DNA of 64,000 nt from Lotus japonicus (GCF_012489685.1 NC_080041.1:104253760-104317759); one strand, 5' to 3'; counted from the stretch's first letter, positions 20,951-32,752 are shown. The notes: a model not told the origin generated them from the letters alone. Translations and numbers: made by a program.

Positions 20951-22213
20951 CTATTGGTCACCTTCACGTTTCTCCTCCAAAGAAATCATCAGCTGGTCAC
21001 CTTCACTTGCTTCCTCCTCAGAGTCATTAGGGAGTGATATTAAACTCTCTCTATACAAACCGCAATCCGCTTGCATATATTGACCTTGATCGGGTTCGGG
21101 AGAAAATGTGCACTGATCAAGCAGCCATCCTTTGTCATTAAGTATCATCAATCTTCCGGAGCCATTTGACCCACAAATTTCTCCACGTTTGATGAGCCAT
21201 ATTGGAAAAAAGAAATTGCGGGGAATGTTACAAGTAGAAAAAACAAACATCTTGCTCCAAGATGACTGCACTTTATATTCTTTCATCATCCAAATCTCAG
21301 CCTTTATATCCATGTTACCGGGGCAATATAGGCTGAGACATTCTCCGATAACCCTCAAAAAATATTGATCATCTTCTAATTTCTTAGCTAAAGTATCCGA
21401 TACAGGAATCTCAGACAACCTCCTATCTACCAAATCAAAGGCAACAATAACATCAAGCTGAGTTTCAAAAGAGATAACCAACCAATGCAGAGCATCATTC
21501 AAGAGTGATCCAATTCTTGAATAAGGATGAATATACACATATGGAAAACTAACACCCTCGACGCGAGACCAGCAATTTGCCCTGAATGAAAAAAACTCAA
21601 TGTAGTAATCAGACAAACGTAAATCATCACGTTCAAATTCAGTAGGATCATCAGGGTCCAAATGCATCGGCGTTATAACAACTAACAAGTAATCATCAGT
21701 AAACCTATCATAGCCAAAACCAGTTAGATAATTCAACGCAGCCTCACCAAGATTCTCTTTTCCTACAATTCGTCTCTGAAAACCAGTAGATGGATTCCAT
21801 ATAATGATTTTACCCGAATTAAAGACTACAAGTATCAATCCTCTGCAAGCACCCAAAAATTCTGAATCATCATCGTCACCACCAGCTTTATCACATGGAC
21901 GAGGAAGTTTGAGTTTGACAACAGCAGAAACATCGCGAAGTGAAGCATCCATATCTCGGGACTCGAGTTCAGAATCATTGATTATTGTGAGATGGTAACG
22001 GTGAGTGGGTGAAGCAGCTAGGTCATAGTGAGATTTACCGAAATGGGAATCGGAGATCAGAGACCGCCACGATTTGGAGACGGTTTTGAAGCGGAGGAGA
22101 GATCGAACTGGAAGCCTCTGCAGGATTTGAACGACCAGATCGAAAGGGAGAATGGGAGAGAGCATGCAGCTCTCACTCCCTATGCTCCTTCTTCGGCGCT
22201 GGTTGTCGTTCAT
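20951..22213 (-). CDS. F-box/FBA protein (locus C)
   Basis: Complete single-exon gene of 420 residues. The F-box is at ~21-60 with LQRLPVRSLLRFKTVSKSW; the usual Cys of VCKSW is Ser here. The FBA domain follows, with GACRGLILV, WNPSTGFQRRI, FGYDRFTDDYLLVV, LHWLVISFET, AFDLVDRRLSEIPVS and AEIWMMKEYKVQSSWSK. The Arg-rich leader (NQRRRRS) is longer than in B. The C-terminal acidic tail has two loose units. Predicted SCF substrate receptor. A degraded LINE begins about 77 bp upstream of the start codon. Confidence 0.92.
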   Translation of the reverse strand: MNDNQRRRRSIGSESCMLSPILPFDLVVQILQRLPVRSLLRFKTVSKSWRSLISDSHFGKSHYDLAASPTHRYHLTIINDSELESRDMDASLRDVSAVVKLKLPRPCDKAGGDDDDSEFLGACRGLILVVFNSGKIIIWNPSTGFQRRIVGKENLGEAALNYLTGFGYDRFTDDYLLVVITPMHLDPDDPTEFERDDLRLSDYYIEFFSFRANCWSRVEGVSFPYVYIHPYSRIGSLLNDALHWLVISFETQLDVIVAFDLVDRRLSEIPVSDTLAKKLEDDQYFLRVIGECLSLYCPGNMDIKAEIWMMKEYKVQSSWSKMFVFSTCNIPRNFFFPIWLIKRGEICGSNGSGRLMILNDKGWLLDQCTFSPEPDQGQYMQADCGLYRESLISLPNDSEEEASEGDQLMISLEEKREGDQ

Positions 22214-22289
22214 CTTTCAGTGTGTGTGGATAGAGACAGCTGAGTGTATCATCTCAATAGATAGAGAGAAATTTGCGGTTTAAGGTCAA

Positions 22290-23560
22290 GTGTTTTTTTA
22301 TTCATTTTTGTACCTTGAGTGGGTGAATATTGGGTTGGATACTAGTGGGCTATGTGATCATATTCCTATGTGGATAGCCTTTTTGATATTGATATTGGGA
22401 GTTGATCAAGGTGGAATTTTGTTGGTGTTCATACTTTTCTGCCTCAGGATGTCCATGAGGAGATTTGGAGTATTTAGGTTCTTGCGGTTTTGAATGGCGA
22501 GGGTCAATTATTTGTGGCGTTGGAGTAATGGTGGTTGTCGTACGTGTAGTACTGCTTCTGCTCATAATTTTCTTGTTGATGATGGGCTTCGTAGTTCGCG
22601 TTTGTGGTGTATGATTTGAAAGACGTGTGTTGCAGAGAATTCCTGACTTCTTCATGTGACTAACTGAGAATAATGTTCTTCCAACAATCTATAAAAGGTT
22701 CATGTGAGATAGATTAGTGTGATTGTTGTTTATATTCGTTGCCATGCACTCATTGAAGACATTGATCATCTTTTGCACAATTGCTCCTCTTTCTGTGTAG
22801 GTGTGGGCTCAGTCATGTTCTTAATTTCTGTCTCTCCTTACCAATGGTCTGTTCGAGATCGGTTCGTTGCGGTTACTTGGACTGTTCGAAAGTGGAGGAG
22901 TAACCATGTTTGTTATCCTCAACCTTGGCACATTAATACATTAATGGTGTGTTGTTTTCTGGCAAGTGTCGATAGTTGCAACTGAGTTTCTTCAATGGGA
23001 AGGAGGTCCCCACTGTGGGCTTGAGTTGTAATGACAGAGAGTGTGTGACTCTTTTTACTGATGGTAGTTGGGTCTCTAACTCAAACAGAATGGGCAGAGA
23101 AGGTGTACTGTGTACGCTCGGTGGCCATGGCGAGTTATGTTATCTGGACTTGTGAATTTTTTTGTTATCTGATATTGCGATGAGTTCTTCGTTACCATGA
23201 TGGTTTTTTTTTAATTAAAGTATCTTTTTGTGTTTTTTTAATGCAGAGCTCCTTACAATTTGTACAGGTCTTCGCCGTGTCTGAGATTTGAGATACAAAG
23301 ATGTTGCGTGGTATTCCGAATATTTAGAGGTTGTAGAGATCATCCTGCATAATACTATAATAGGAGTGTCCAATCATATTAGTTGCGGAATCGGATATCC
23401 AAGGTTATGGAGGATATGAGTTGGAATTGGATTGTGTCAATCTCAAACATTCCTATGAAGTGTGATGTGGCAGATGCATTGGCAAAACAAACCTCTCGAC
23501 ATGACATCTCGTGTTTGGAAGTTTCCTCCTTCTGGTATGATTTATTTTCTTAGTCACGAT
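22290..23560 (+). mobile_element. Degraded LINE 3' region (zf-RVT and RNase H parts)
   Basis: Plus-strand frames with many interruptions show LPTIYKRFMR and, near 22745, CHALIEDIDHLLHNC, the zinc-binding region after plant LINE reverse transcriptases. Near 23050 LFTDGSWVSNSN matches the start of the LINE-type RNase H (RVT_3). Near 23460 CDVADALAKQTSR matches its end. Frameshifts and stops show a dead copy. It lies just upstream of F-box gene C in the opposite direction. Confidence 0.65.
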
Positions 23561-23849
23561 CCAAGATTTTATTTTGCAGTTTTTGTCTTTTGTTTTTCAA
23601 GCGGTAAAAAAACAAAATATGTCTCAATTATGATTCATTTACACATTTACTTCATTTTTACTTTATTTTCTATCTATTTATTTCTTCGTTTTCAATCATA
23701 TGATTCATGTAATTCATTCACATCTCTCTTTTTTTCTCCCACTATCTTCTTTTTATCTCTCTTTTCTCTTCACTTCATTTTCACTTTTTTATTTTTGCAT
23801 TTTTTTACTCTTGTTGAAGTATATGCAAGTGTGAATGAAGGAAATAGTC

Positions 23850-24440
23850 CTCCATTGGATATGTAAGCAAGAGTTAAAGAGTTTATAAGTTGAAGGACCC
23901 ACTCACCCATTGCCTTAAGGTTTTGTGGTGAATGTATGTGGATGATGTCCTAGATCACTTATGCTCTTAGCCTCTTAACCCAAGCATTCCGCTGCGGCAT
24001 TCCAATAGTGGTATCAGAGCATTGGTTCGAGTGAACTTGTGACAGAGAAAGAGTCGATGGTGCAACCATGATCAACGACAAGTGAAGTCGAGATGGTGTG
24101 CAACGACCGAGTGAAAGGTCAATGGCGAGTGAAGCCAATGATGCAACCATGAAGTGATAATGGTGTGACAACCAAAGTGAAGGGTTGATGGCGAGTGAAG
24201 CCAATGACGCAACCATGATGTGACAGCTCCTTGTATCGTTAAATCATCCCAGAAGCGTGGAGATTAGAAGACAGTGAGCCCCGTTGGTGTTGAGTTCCAA
24301 CGACGATACAAGAATGTACGAAGTAAAATGCTCAAGGGGACTTAAAAAAAAAGGAAAGAAAAGCATACAATACATGTATTAAGAATGACTTTAGGGGAGT
24401 GTTATCCTACATACAATACATGTATTAAAAAATTAATATT
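23850..24440 (+). mobile_element. LTR-retrotransposon remnant with primer-binding site
   Basis: TGGTATCAGAGC at 24009-24020 is the standard primer-binding site complementary to initiator tRNA-Met. It is preceded by LTR-like sequence (about 23850-24008) and followed by an internal region with a repeat (GGCGAGTGAAGCCAATGA, twice, about 24122 and 24189). It ends near a polypurine-like TTTAGGGGAG (24390) before TGTTATCC. Coding domains are absent, so it is a deletion derivative or a TRIM-like element. Boundaries are approximate; a matching second LTR was not found. Confidence 0.45.
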
Positions 24441-24870
24441 CAAAACATAATTTAGTCAATCATTTTGGTAACAATGACTATGCACTTATATTGTTTATAG
24501 AATAAATTGAAAATGTGTTTCATTGTTAACCATTCTAGTAACAATGACTATGCACTTAGACCGTCACTTATAGTCATTGGAATCACGATCTAGGCGGCGA
24601 GGATGCAGCGGTAACACATTGAGGTTCTTGCAGGAGGAGAGGCCGAGGCCGAGGATGATGGTGGCATGGTCAAGGAATCGTGGAGAAGTCAGAGCATAGC
24701 AAGGGCCTTCATCGTTGTTATTGTTATTTAACTTTGGATTGACAAGCAAGTTTGTTGGTCTGTATTTTTCTAGGAATGAGAAGAAAGGAACGTGAATAGA
24801 ATTAAAGAATCAATAGCACGTGAGTACTAATCAGAATATATTAGAACTATTCGATGTGAAAGAAATCATC
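24441..24870. other. Intergenic, unidentified
   Basis: GTAACAATGACTATGCACTTA occurs twice (about 24469 and 24538). A minus-strand open frame, 24564-24749 (61 residues, Asn-rich start then GPCYALTSPRFLDHATIILG), has normal composition but no recognised family. It could be a captured exon. Confidence 0.3.
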
Positions 24871-26830
24871 GACTAACAATGTTATAGACCAAACTCCTGC
24901 TCCTTTTATAGACCAAAAGGGCACTGTGTCATTCCAAACTCAGTATCAAATCTGATTTAATGTTTAAAGATCTGACAGTGTAAGATTAGGTTGAAGGTAA
25001 ACAAAGAAAGGAAATAACATCTCTCTCAAAGCTGAAACAGAACTTTAGGTGGTAATAGACACTAATAGAGCCAAACTATAGCGGTAATAGAGGTAAATTT
25101 GAAGGTAAAGGTAGTGACTACCAACTACTGAAACAAAGCCATTAAATATCTATAATGGGCGGTCATAGTGAAAACAGCACTAAATATTGTTAGTTTATTA
25201 GTTATTACAAACCCTGCTGCAAAACCATGTAACCCCAAAGTGCAGGGTAGGAAAAAAGGTAAGACATGATCCAATGATCCAAAGTTCCACAAGCCCATAA
25301 TTATGTTCTATTCATATTTTTCTTATATCAAGCAATCCAAATATGAAAACAAGTTTGCACTTTGCATACCATAACTTGGGCAGAGAAATATAATCTTGAC
25401 AGAAAAAGAAAAAGTAATGGAAATATTGGCGAGTTCTGCTGTAGCTAAAATTTATTCAATCTTTGCACATTTGCACTGTTATTGTCCAGAAACTGTATAT
25501 GACAGAACACATGCGAGATTAACTCCTACATGATTAAGATTGACAAATCACCATAACTTCAAGTCAAAATCATTAGTAACAGCACAATTCCTTACAAAAG
25601 TCACGACTCATTTTTGTACAAATAAGTAGAGATTGAGCTGAAGGTAAACCAAGAAAGGAAATAACATGTCTCTCTCAAATCTAACACAGATCTAAGTGGT
25701 AATAAACACTACCAATACCAAAATATAGTGGTAATAAACACAGGGGTAATTTTGAAGGTAAAGGTAGTGACAACAAAGGAATGAAACAAAGCCACCAAAT
25801 ATCTATCATCATAAACTTTTTGTTAGGAGTCAGCAATCTTGAAAGAAAAATGAAATACAAGCCAATGGCATTTAGTTGAAATCATGGGCTGTCATAGTGA
25901 AAACTGCTAGAAATTAATGATTAAGCTCAAGCTTGTACCTGGAAGCTCTGCCTACTATGTAAGTATTTTGTTTAATATGTTATGCTTATGCATGTCTCGG
26001 TACTCAATGCCAAATTGCCATTGCTATCAACTTTCAAATTCCTAATTTTTGTTTCAATTTGGTTTACATAATACAATTGTCATCAAAAGGGTCAAATTGG
26101 GATCAGGTTGACTTTGAATTCTTGGGGAATCTGAGTGGGGATATATTCTTCACACGAATGTGTTCAGCCTAGGCAAATGCCCAGCTGCAGATTTCCACAC
26201 TTATTACATTCTTTGGAATCCTCAGCGCATTGTGTAAGCTACTGTCTAACTATGATCAATATTCAATTCATTCCCCCACTTAACACGATCCTTCAAAATG
26301 TTTTCTTTTTTGTAATTTCTATTTAACAGCATGAACTGATCAATGTACTGTTCTTCATCTGTTTCATCTTCTCCATAGATGGAACTCCATCAGAGAATTC
26401 AAGAACAAGAGATGGTGTTGAGTAGACAGATTGGAGCCAAGCGCCTTTTACCGATTGTGCCATTAAAACCAACTCATGCACTATATATTGTTAAAAAAGT
26501 TTGCTATCTTACTGTCATAAATTATGCAGATAAATATAATCTAAACAGAGGAAGAAAAAGGAATGGAAATATTGGCAATGGCGAGTTATGGTGAACCTAT
26601 AAAGTTTTTCAATCCTTGCACAGTTGCAACATGACAGATACCATTTGAAAATCAGTGTGATTAAGAAGTTAAACTGACCAGATGCGAGATTAATCCATAT
26701 CAGAACTTGGTAAGTTAAAAGATGAGTAAGATCAACAATATCACCACAACTTCAAGTCAAAATGTGTAACGGGCTAATAGCATAATATCTTACAAAAGTC
26801 AGGAATCTTGCTTGTAACAGCAAAATGTTT
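24871..26830. repeat. Spacer module of F-box unit D, internally duplicated
   Basis: It contains all shared spacer blocks. The GGAAATATTGGC block appears twice (about 25418 and 26562) and the GGTAAAGGTAGTGAC block twice (25105 and 25758), so the spacer itself was duplicated. The uninterrupted GGGCTGTCATAGTGAAAACT at about 25886 is the empty site for the 1547-4461 transposon. No gene. Confidence 0.65.
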
Positions 26831-26908
26831 ATTTTATTTTATCTTACAATAGGTTGTTGGTCATCTTCATTTGCTTGTTGGCCATCTTCACTTGCTTCCA
26901 CAAAGTCA

Positions 26909-28108
26909 TTACTCATTAGGAAGTGATAGTAAACTCTCTCTATACAAACCACAATGTAGTATACGCTCTCTTTTCTCACGAAACATCATATGGGGTTTGG
27001 GCCATTTAGTGCTCTGATCAAGAAGCTGCCACCCTTTGTCATCAACTATCATTAATCTTCCAGAGCCATATGAACAAAACAATTCACCATGTTTGGTGAA
27101 ACATATTGGATAAATGACATTACGGGGAATGTTACAGGTAGAAAAAACAAATAATTTGGCCCAAGATGACTGCACTTTATAGTCTTTCATCATCCAAATC
27201 TCAGCCATTGAATCCATGTTACCCGGGTAACATAGGCTGAGCCATTCTCCCATGACCCTCAAATTATACCAATGTTTATTTTCTAATTCCCTGGCTAAAA
27301 CGTGTGGCAAAGGAATCTCTGAAAAACTCCTTTGTACCAAATCAAAGGCAATAATTAAATGAAGTTTGGTTTCATAAGAGGTTACCAACCAGTGCAGTGT
27401 GTCGTTCAAGAAGGCCCCAATTTTGAGATGAGCACAACCCATATCCACATATTGAGCATAAGTACCCTCCTGGTTAAACCAGGAATTTGTTTTCATGGAA
27501 AAAATGCGAATGGTAGTAGGAAGATCAGGTACATCCTCTGGATAATAGCCTTAAGGAATCACGTTCATAATAACGAGCAAGTAGTCATCTGTTGATTTGT
27601 CATACCCAAAACCAGTTGGATACATAGCAATCATCTCATCAAGGTCATCTACAATTCTTCTCTGCACACCGGTTGATGGATTCCATACAATGACATCACC
27701 TTGTGGATAAGCTACAAGAACAAACCCTCTACATGAACCCACGAACTCAACATCACTAGGGGGGTCAGGACCAAAAACATATCCCTCACGGGGCGGTGGT
27801 GGAAGCGGAAATTTGAGGCTAACTACAGAAGAATCATCGTGAAGTGATGATGCATCTACATCTATGGACTCAATTTCAGAATCATTGCCTTTGGTAAGAC
27901 ATCGGTGAGTGGGTGAAGCAGATATATCATAGTGAGATTTACCAAATTTGGGATCGGAAATCAAAGACAGCCACGATTTGCATACCGATTTGAAGCGGAG
28001 AAGAGATCTCACCGGTAACCTCAGCAGAATCTGTGTAATCAACTCTTCAGGGAGATTGGAAAACAGAGAGAGGATCTCCGTGCTCCTTCTTGGACGCTGT
28101 TCGTTCAT
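26909..28108 (-). pseudogene. F-box/FBA gene with one internal stop (locus D)
   Basis: The frame from 28108 encodes an F-box (LLRLPVRSLLRFKSVCKSW, ~20-62) and half of the FBA domain, then meets TAA at 27551-27553 (codon 186) after VIMNVIP. The same frame continues with GYYPEDVPD to 26909 and keeps LHWLVTSYET, AFDLVQRSFSEIPLP and AEIWMMKDYKVQSSWAK intact. A single nonsense change is therefore the only mid-gene lesion. Near the end, AATGA is duplicated (AATGAGTAATGA), a 7-bp insertion that replaces the acidic tail with a stop after LPNE. Translation would stop at 185 residues, retaining the F-box. Confidence 0.88.
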
Positions 28109-28129
28109 CTTTCTCAGTTGCAGATTTTC

Positions 28130-28762
28130 AGTCTCCCTGGAACGCTTCCTTCAATTTTGGACCTGGAACCAGGAACGTTTCGTCATTCCATCGAATGGTG
28201 CGTTTGTTTGTTTCATTGTATTCTCCAATTATCAACCATTCTCTTATTTATATACTTTTTTTTGACAAATTCTTTAAAAATATATATATACTTTTTTTGA
28301 CAAATTATATTTATTTATACTTTTTCTTTTACGTTCATATTTATTTATTTATACTTAGTTACTTACTTTTTGCTTGTTACGAGCATTTAAGAAAAAAGAG
28401 AGGATATAATAAAATTTTAAGTTTAATCGATAAATTCAAACACCTATATTTTGATACTTAAAATAGGGCAAAACAAGTATCTCAAGTCACAACTATTTAT
28501 TGATTGAATTATCTTATTCATTTTATCATAATACATGTGTAAATCTCAAGTTTTACACTATTTTAAGGGTATTGAGTTGAAGTACATCTTGTACTTCTTT
28601 TCAAAAAAATATATATATATATATGTCATGTGATAGTCACGTGATCACTTAAAAATGTCACATGACTTAATGTTTTAATCGGGACCGTTCATGATTAGAT
28701 CTAACGGTCGGTGATTTATTCTCATGTTCTCACATAACATGACATTTCTCATAAGATACATC

Positions 28763-28826
<64 letters not shown>

Positions 28827-29086
28827 CAAGGGGTTATGCGCCCAAAGTATATAATCATTGGTCATAGTTAGTTTACAAAAAAAAAAATAGTTATGATATT
28901 TGATTTACTATCGGTGAAAATACATTTTGTGAGAGGATGATGTTTCGAAAGCACAATAAAATTTACCAACCCTCATTAAGAATATATTATGATTTAACTA
29001 TAGGGTTTTTTACATAAACTTCGAATAATTTATTCATTCAAACTGTCTGGATACAATCTTTAGAGGACCGTCTTCTAGGTATTTTA
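28130..29086. other. AT-rich intergenic sequence
   Basis: No gene. It includes two TTTTTTTGACAAATT tracts (28257 and 28292), resembling retroposon tails on the minus strand, and a long AT microsatellite. Confidence 0.6.
28766..28825. repeat. (AT)n microsatellite
   Basis: About 30 uninterrupted TA units. Confidence 0.95.
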
Positions 29087-29440
29087 TTAGTTGTAAATTT
29101 GTAGTGATATTAGAAGAATACTTGTATAAAACCTGAAAGTGGACATTTGAGTTTTATTACAGAAGACTGAATTGTGAAGTGATTCTGCATCTACATCTAT
29201 GGACTCAATTCCAGAACCAGGAGCTATTGTAAGACATCGGTGGGTGGGTGAAGCAGCTTGGTCATAGTGAGATTTACCAAATTTGGAATCCGAAATCAAA
29301 GAATGCCACGATTTGCACACTGATTTGAAACGAAGCAGAGATTGAACTGGTAACCTCACCAGAATCTGTGCAATCAACTCGTCAGGGAGATAGGAGAAGA
29401 GAGAGGGGCTCTCCGTGCTACTTTGACGGTGCTCCTTCAT
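29087..29440 (-). pseudogene. Truncated, frameshifted F-box gene (locus E)
   Basis: Residues 1-~93 match the family: F-box LVRLPVQSLLRFKSVCKSW, then KSHYDQAASPTHRCL and IESIDVDAESLHN. One extra base near 29168 shifts the frame; the other frame continues SSVIKLKCPLSG, as in locus B. Homology ends abruptly near 29130 and the remaining ~45 bp are unrelated, so the whole FBA domain is missing. The upstream ATG context (CTTTC before ATGAAGGAG in transcript sense) is retained. It could yield a ~117-residue F-box-only peptide if transcribed. Confidence 0.85.
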
Positions 29441-30029
29441 CTTTCTTAAGTAGAAGGGGTGGAGCTGAAGATTTTCTCCACGAATAGATAGGTCGATGTT
29501 TTAAAAGAGTTTCTTTTTTTAGGAGAAAGAATGTGATAATCAAAACAAAAGTATATATGAGTGAATTCCATGTGTGTTTTTTGAAATATAAGAAAAATAA
29601 ATCAAAATATGAAAATGTAAAATGTTTTAAGATTTTAATTTTGAAAAAAATTAGAAGTTACTCTGACAGCTAGAAAATGAATTTAAGGTGATATAGTTAT
29701 AAATATCCTATTATATAAAAGGTAGTTTGGGTCGACACAATATCTTGGCTGTTGCGGTTCATTGGTCGTCCTGGCATTGGAGAAATGAACATGCCATTGG
29801 TGCCTATTTATGGAGGATTAATTTTGTTTAGCGTCAGATCCTAAATGATTTCTCTTGCTGGCGGAAATGGCCAAGCGCAAACATGCCTCAGCTACAATTG
29901 GGTGAATTGAGCATTGTTTCCCCGTTCCAAGCTCATGTTGCGTCCCGCACAGCAACACATGTGTTTGTTGATAGAAGCTTTAATTCGTCCTCTAAGTGAA
30001 TGGGTTGTGGTGCTATTTTCCGCGATAGT

Positions 30030-32148
30030 TGTAACACCCTCTAAACCCCGCATAATAATATATCATAAATCAGAGTAAAATGCATAACACAGAGGGTGTC
30101 ACACTTATTCTCCAGAAACATAAATCAAAACACCTGTCATGCTCATAATAAATATATAAATTTTCCAACTTTAATGTCGCAACATCATATGCATAGCACA
30201 GCGGATTTATTTCAACTCCAAAATTTAACATAAAGAGAGTTCATAGGTAACTCTTAACATCAAGGTACAAAACTAAACGTTTCCCGGTGTTACATAACAG
30301 AGCATGACTCCCCTAACTAAACCGTAAATGAAAGACTAGCTCCTCCAGCTAACCCTCGCGAGAAGCTCCACTATCTTCGGTACCTGAGCGATGTCGCATA
30401 GAACATCATTCCAACAGAAGGGTGAGAACTCATATCATATGGATAAGCATAATAATAAATAATGTAAAAGCTTATCTATGCTCCACATAAATTACTCACA
30501 TTCACTAACAAATAATAAATTATGTAATTTTAACATAATTAATCAAGTTCACAGTTATGGCAAATACTCCTTAAATTATAGCTCAATTAGAACATATATA
30601 ATAGTCTCTAATTACCACCACATCAAATCTCTCCAAAAATATCACCATAACACATATGACTCAAGTGAGACCCGTGCAAATGCCTTTGGTACCAAAGTTG
30701 TTATCCTTAGCGGTATCACCGCGTCCACTCCAGACAGATAACCACCAATAAAGCCCTCGCTCTAGGCTTCAAAACCACTCCAGTTTTGGGACAAGTCACT
30801 AGCCTCCACGAGAACTAGCAAACATTGCCTCTTGACAACTATGCAGTGTATTGTGCAAAACTCAACTAACATATGCATATTCAGACCATCTCCAAGTCCT
30901 AATTATTTTAGCATATTCATCACCAGTTGCGCAAAACACATATTACATGTTATCAATTATACAACTTGCAATCACAACAACTTAGCATCTCAAACATAAC
31001 ATCAATTCAGAAACAACATCATATAATGATTATTAAAAATAGATGTAAATTAAATATAATTCATATATAACAGGTTCTGCAACTATTTCCTAAAGACTGG
31101 ATTTCTCTCTAAATTTTCCCAAAAACTCGCGATATGCTCATGCTCGCCATCTCGCGACATCTCACTGCACAACTCGCCATGTCGCGACATCTCACGACAT
31201 CTCCCTACGCACCTCGCCATGTCGCTGAATAACTCGCCATGTCGCGACATCTCACGACATCTCCCTACGCAACTCGCCATGTCGCGACATCTTGCGACAT
31301 CTTCCTGCGCAACTCGCCATGTGCGCGCACCACACATCTAATGAACTATTAAACAGATGTAAATTATCAAATATACTCAGAAAAATCTAATATTTTTATC
31401 ATGGTTCCGTATACACGTTTTGTAAACCTCTATAAATTTTCAAGTCACAATTCAAAGTACAAAAATCAGGAAAAATCGTACACTAACCGCAGTTCGTAAG
31501 AAATTGGACAGCTTAACCTATACTCACTAAAATACACATAACTCGAGCTACAGACGTCGGAATGACGTGAAACCAGTGGCAAAAGTTTCGTAACAGAAAA
31601 ACCTACAACTTTTATGAAGACTACTTCTTCAAATTCGGCCATTAACATAGCACGAAAAAGGGTACAAGAGAACGTAAATTTCTGCGCATCATGCAAGCCT
31701 ATCATCTACCCCCAAAATCATCTAAAAACCAAACCCTAACTATTTCAATTTGTGAATTTTTGCAATCTAGGGTTCCTAAATCATGCTTTCTATCATTATC
31801 CACTATCATACCAATCCATAAAACATGAATTCAAACTCTTACCTCTTGTAGATCAGTTCTAAGTTTTCTCCTCTTTTCTCCTCTCCTTCTCTGCTTTCAC
31901 GTGTTTCTTGTTCTGCTTCTCTTCTAATCCTTATTTTTTTTCTTTTCTTTCTTTCTATTTCACTCCTAACCCTTAAATAGCCATACAATGGGCCCCACAC
32001 TCAATTACTTATACTAAACCCTAAAACCGTATTTATCTATATCAAATAATCACTTAATTATCTAACAAAATCACTTAATTACCCTATACCATAATACTAA
32101 TTAAAATAAAATAATAATTAACCTAATAACAGAAAATGGGGTGTTACA
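30030..32148. mobile_element. Solo LTR, 2.1 kb
   Basis: It starts TGTAACACCC and ends GGGTGTTACA (TG...CA with short inverted ends), flanked by the 5-bp duplication ATAGT at 30025-30029 and 32149-32153. It interrupts the LINE reading between GCGAIFRDS and its continuation. No internal region, gag or pol is present and no second LTR was found, so it is a solo LTR left by recombination. The termini are like those of large plant Ty3/gypsy LTRs; the family is not proven. The minus-strand orientation is likelier because the TGTAACACCCCATTT start is then at the 5' end. Confidence 0.82.
31120..31330. repeat. Tandem repeat of CGCGACAT units inside the LTR
   Basis: The words CTCGCCATGTCGCGACATCT and CACGACATCTCCCTACGCA recur several times with a period near 60 bp. 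They sit within an AT-rich LTR and give a local GC-rich island. The open frame on the minus strand (31083-31337) is a product of this repeat. Confidence 0.8.
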
Positions 32149-32165
32149 ATAGTCATGGTAATTAG

Positions 32166-32375
32166 ATACTTAGGACTTCTTCGAGTCTTTGTTTTGGTAA
32201 TCCATTTTTGGCTGAAGTTCTAGCAATAGAGCTTGGGCTCACGCATGCATGAGATCTTGGGCATAGAGAGATACTTGGGACTTCTTCGAGTCTTTGTTTT
32301 GGTAATCCCTTTTTTGGATGAAGTTCTAGCTATAGAGCTTGGGCTCACGCATGCATGAGATCTTGGACATAGAGA
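32166..32375. repeat. ~105-bp tandem duplication in the LINE
   Basis: Two copies beginning with GATACTTAGGACTTCTTCGA or GATACTTGGGACTTCTTCGA and containing CTTGGGCTCACGCATGCATG. It duplicates part of the RNase H coding sequence. Confidence 0.9.
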
Positions 32376-32752
32376 TACTTTGTCATTCAAATTGCAGGAA
32401 TGCGATGGAGAATTTTCAGTTAAATACAGACTTGGTGTAATAATGGGCAAGAGATGAGGTTGCTAGAGTTCGGGTTTTATTAGGCCGTGAGTGGAATACT
32501 AGAATTGTCCATGTTTCGAGGGAGAGGAATAATGCAGTGGATGTGCTAGCCCAGCAAACTCGCAAGGATGGTTCTTTGCATCGTGTTTGGAGGCTCCTAC
32601 CCTCTTACATTATTCAGGCTTTGTGCCTTGATGTGCTTTCTTAGTTTCTGTGTCTGTTAGCCTTCCTCTTGTAACAAAAAAAGGTAGTTTGGATTCTAAA
32701 AAACTATAATTCTCAAGTTGTATCTCTTAACCCTGATGGTGGGGTGCCCTAA

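Larger units (their letters stand above)
29731..32678 (+). mobile_element. 5'-truncated LINE split by a solo LTR
   Basis: Target duplications AAAAGGTAGTTTGG (14 bp) lie at 29717-29730 and 32679-32692, and the copy ends in an A tail. The coding remnant is the C-terminal RNase H domain: TCGACACAATATC onward, then GCGAIFRDS ending at 30029. It resumes at about 32154 with SSSLCFGNPFLAEVLAIELG, then later NNAVDVLAQQTRKDGS and VWRLLPSY. A ~105-bp internal tandem duplication (32166-32375) repeats the FGNPF to AIELG part. Stops and shifts show it is dead. A 2.1-kb LTR was inserted later at 30030-32148. Confidence 0.88.

Noticed and set aside
31083..31337. 84-residue minus-strand ORF with repeated CREMSRHGEL
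   Set aside because: It only reflects the tandem DNA repeat within the LTR.
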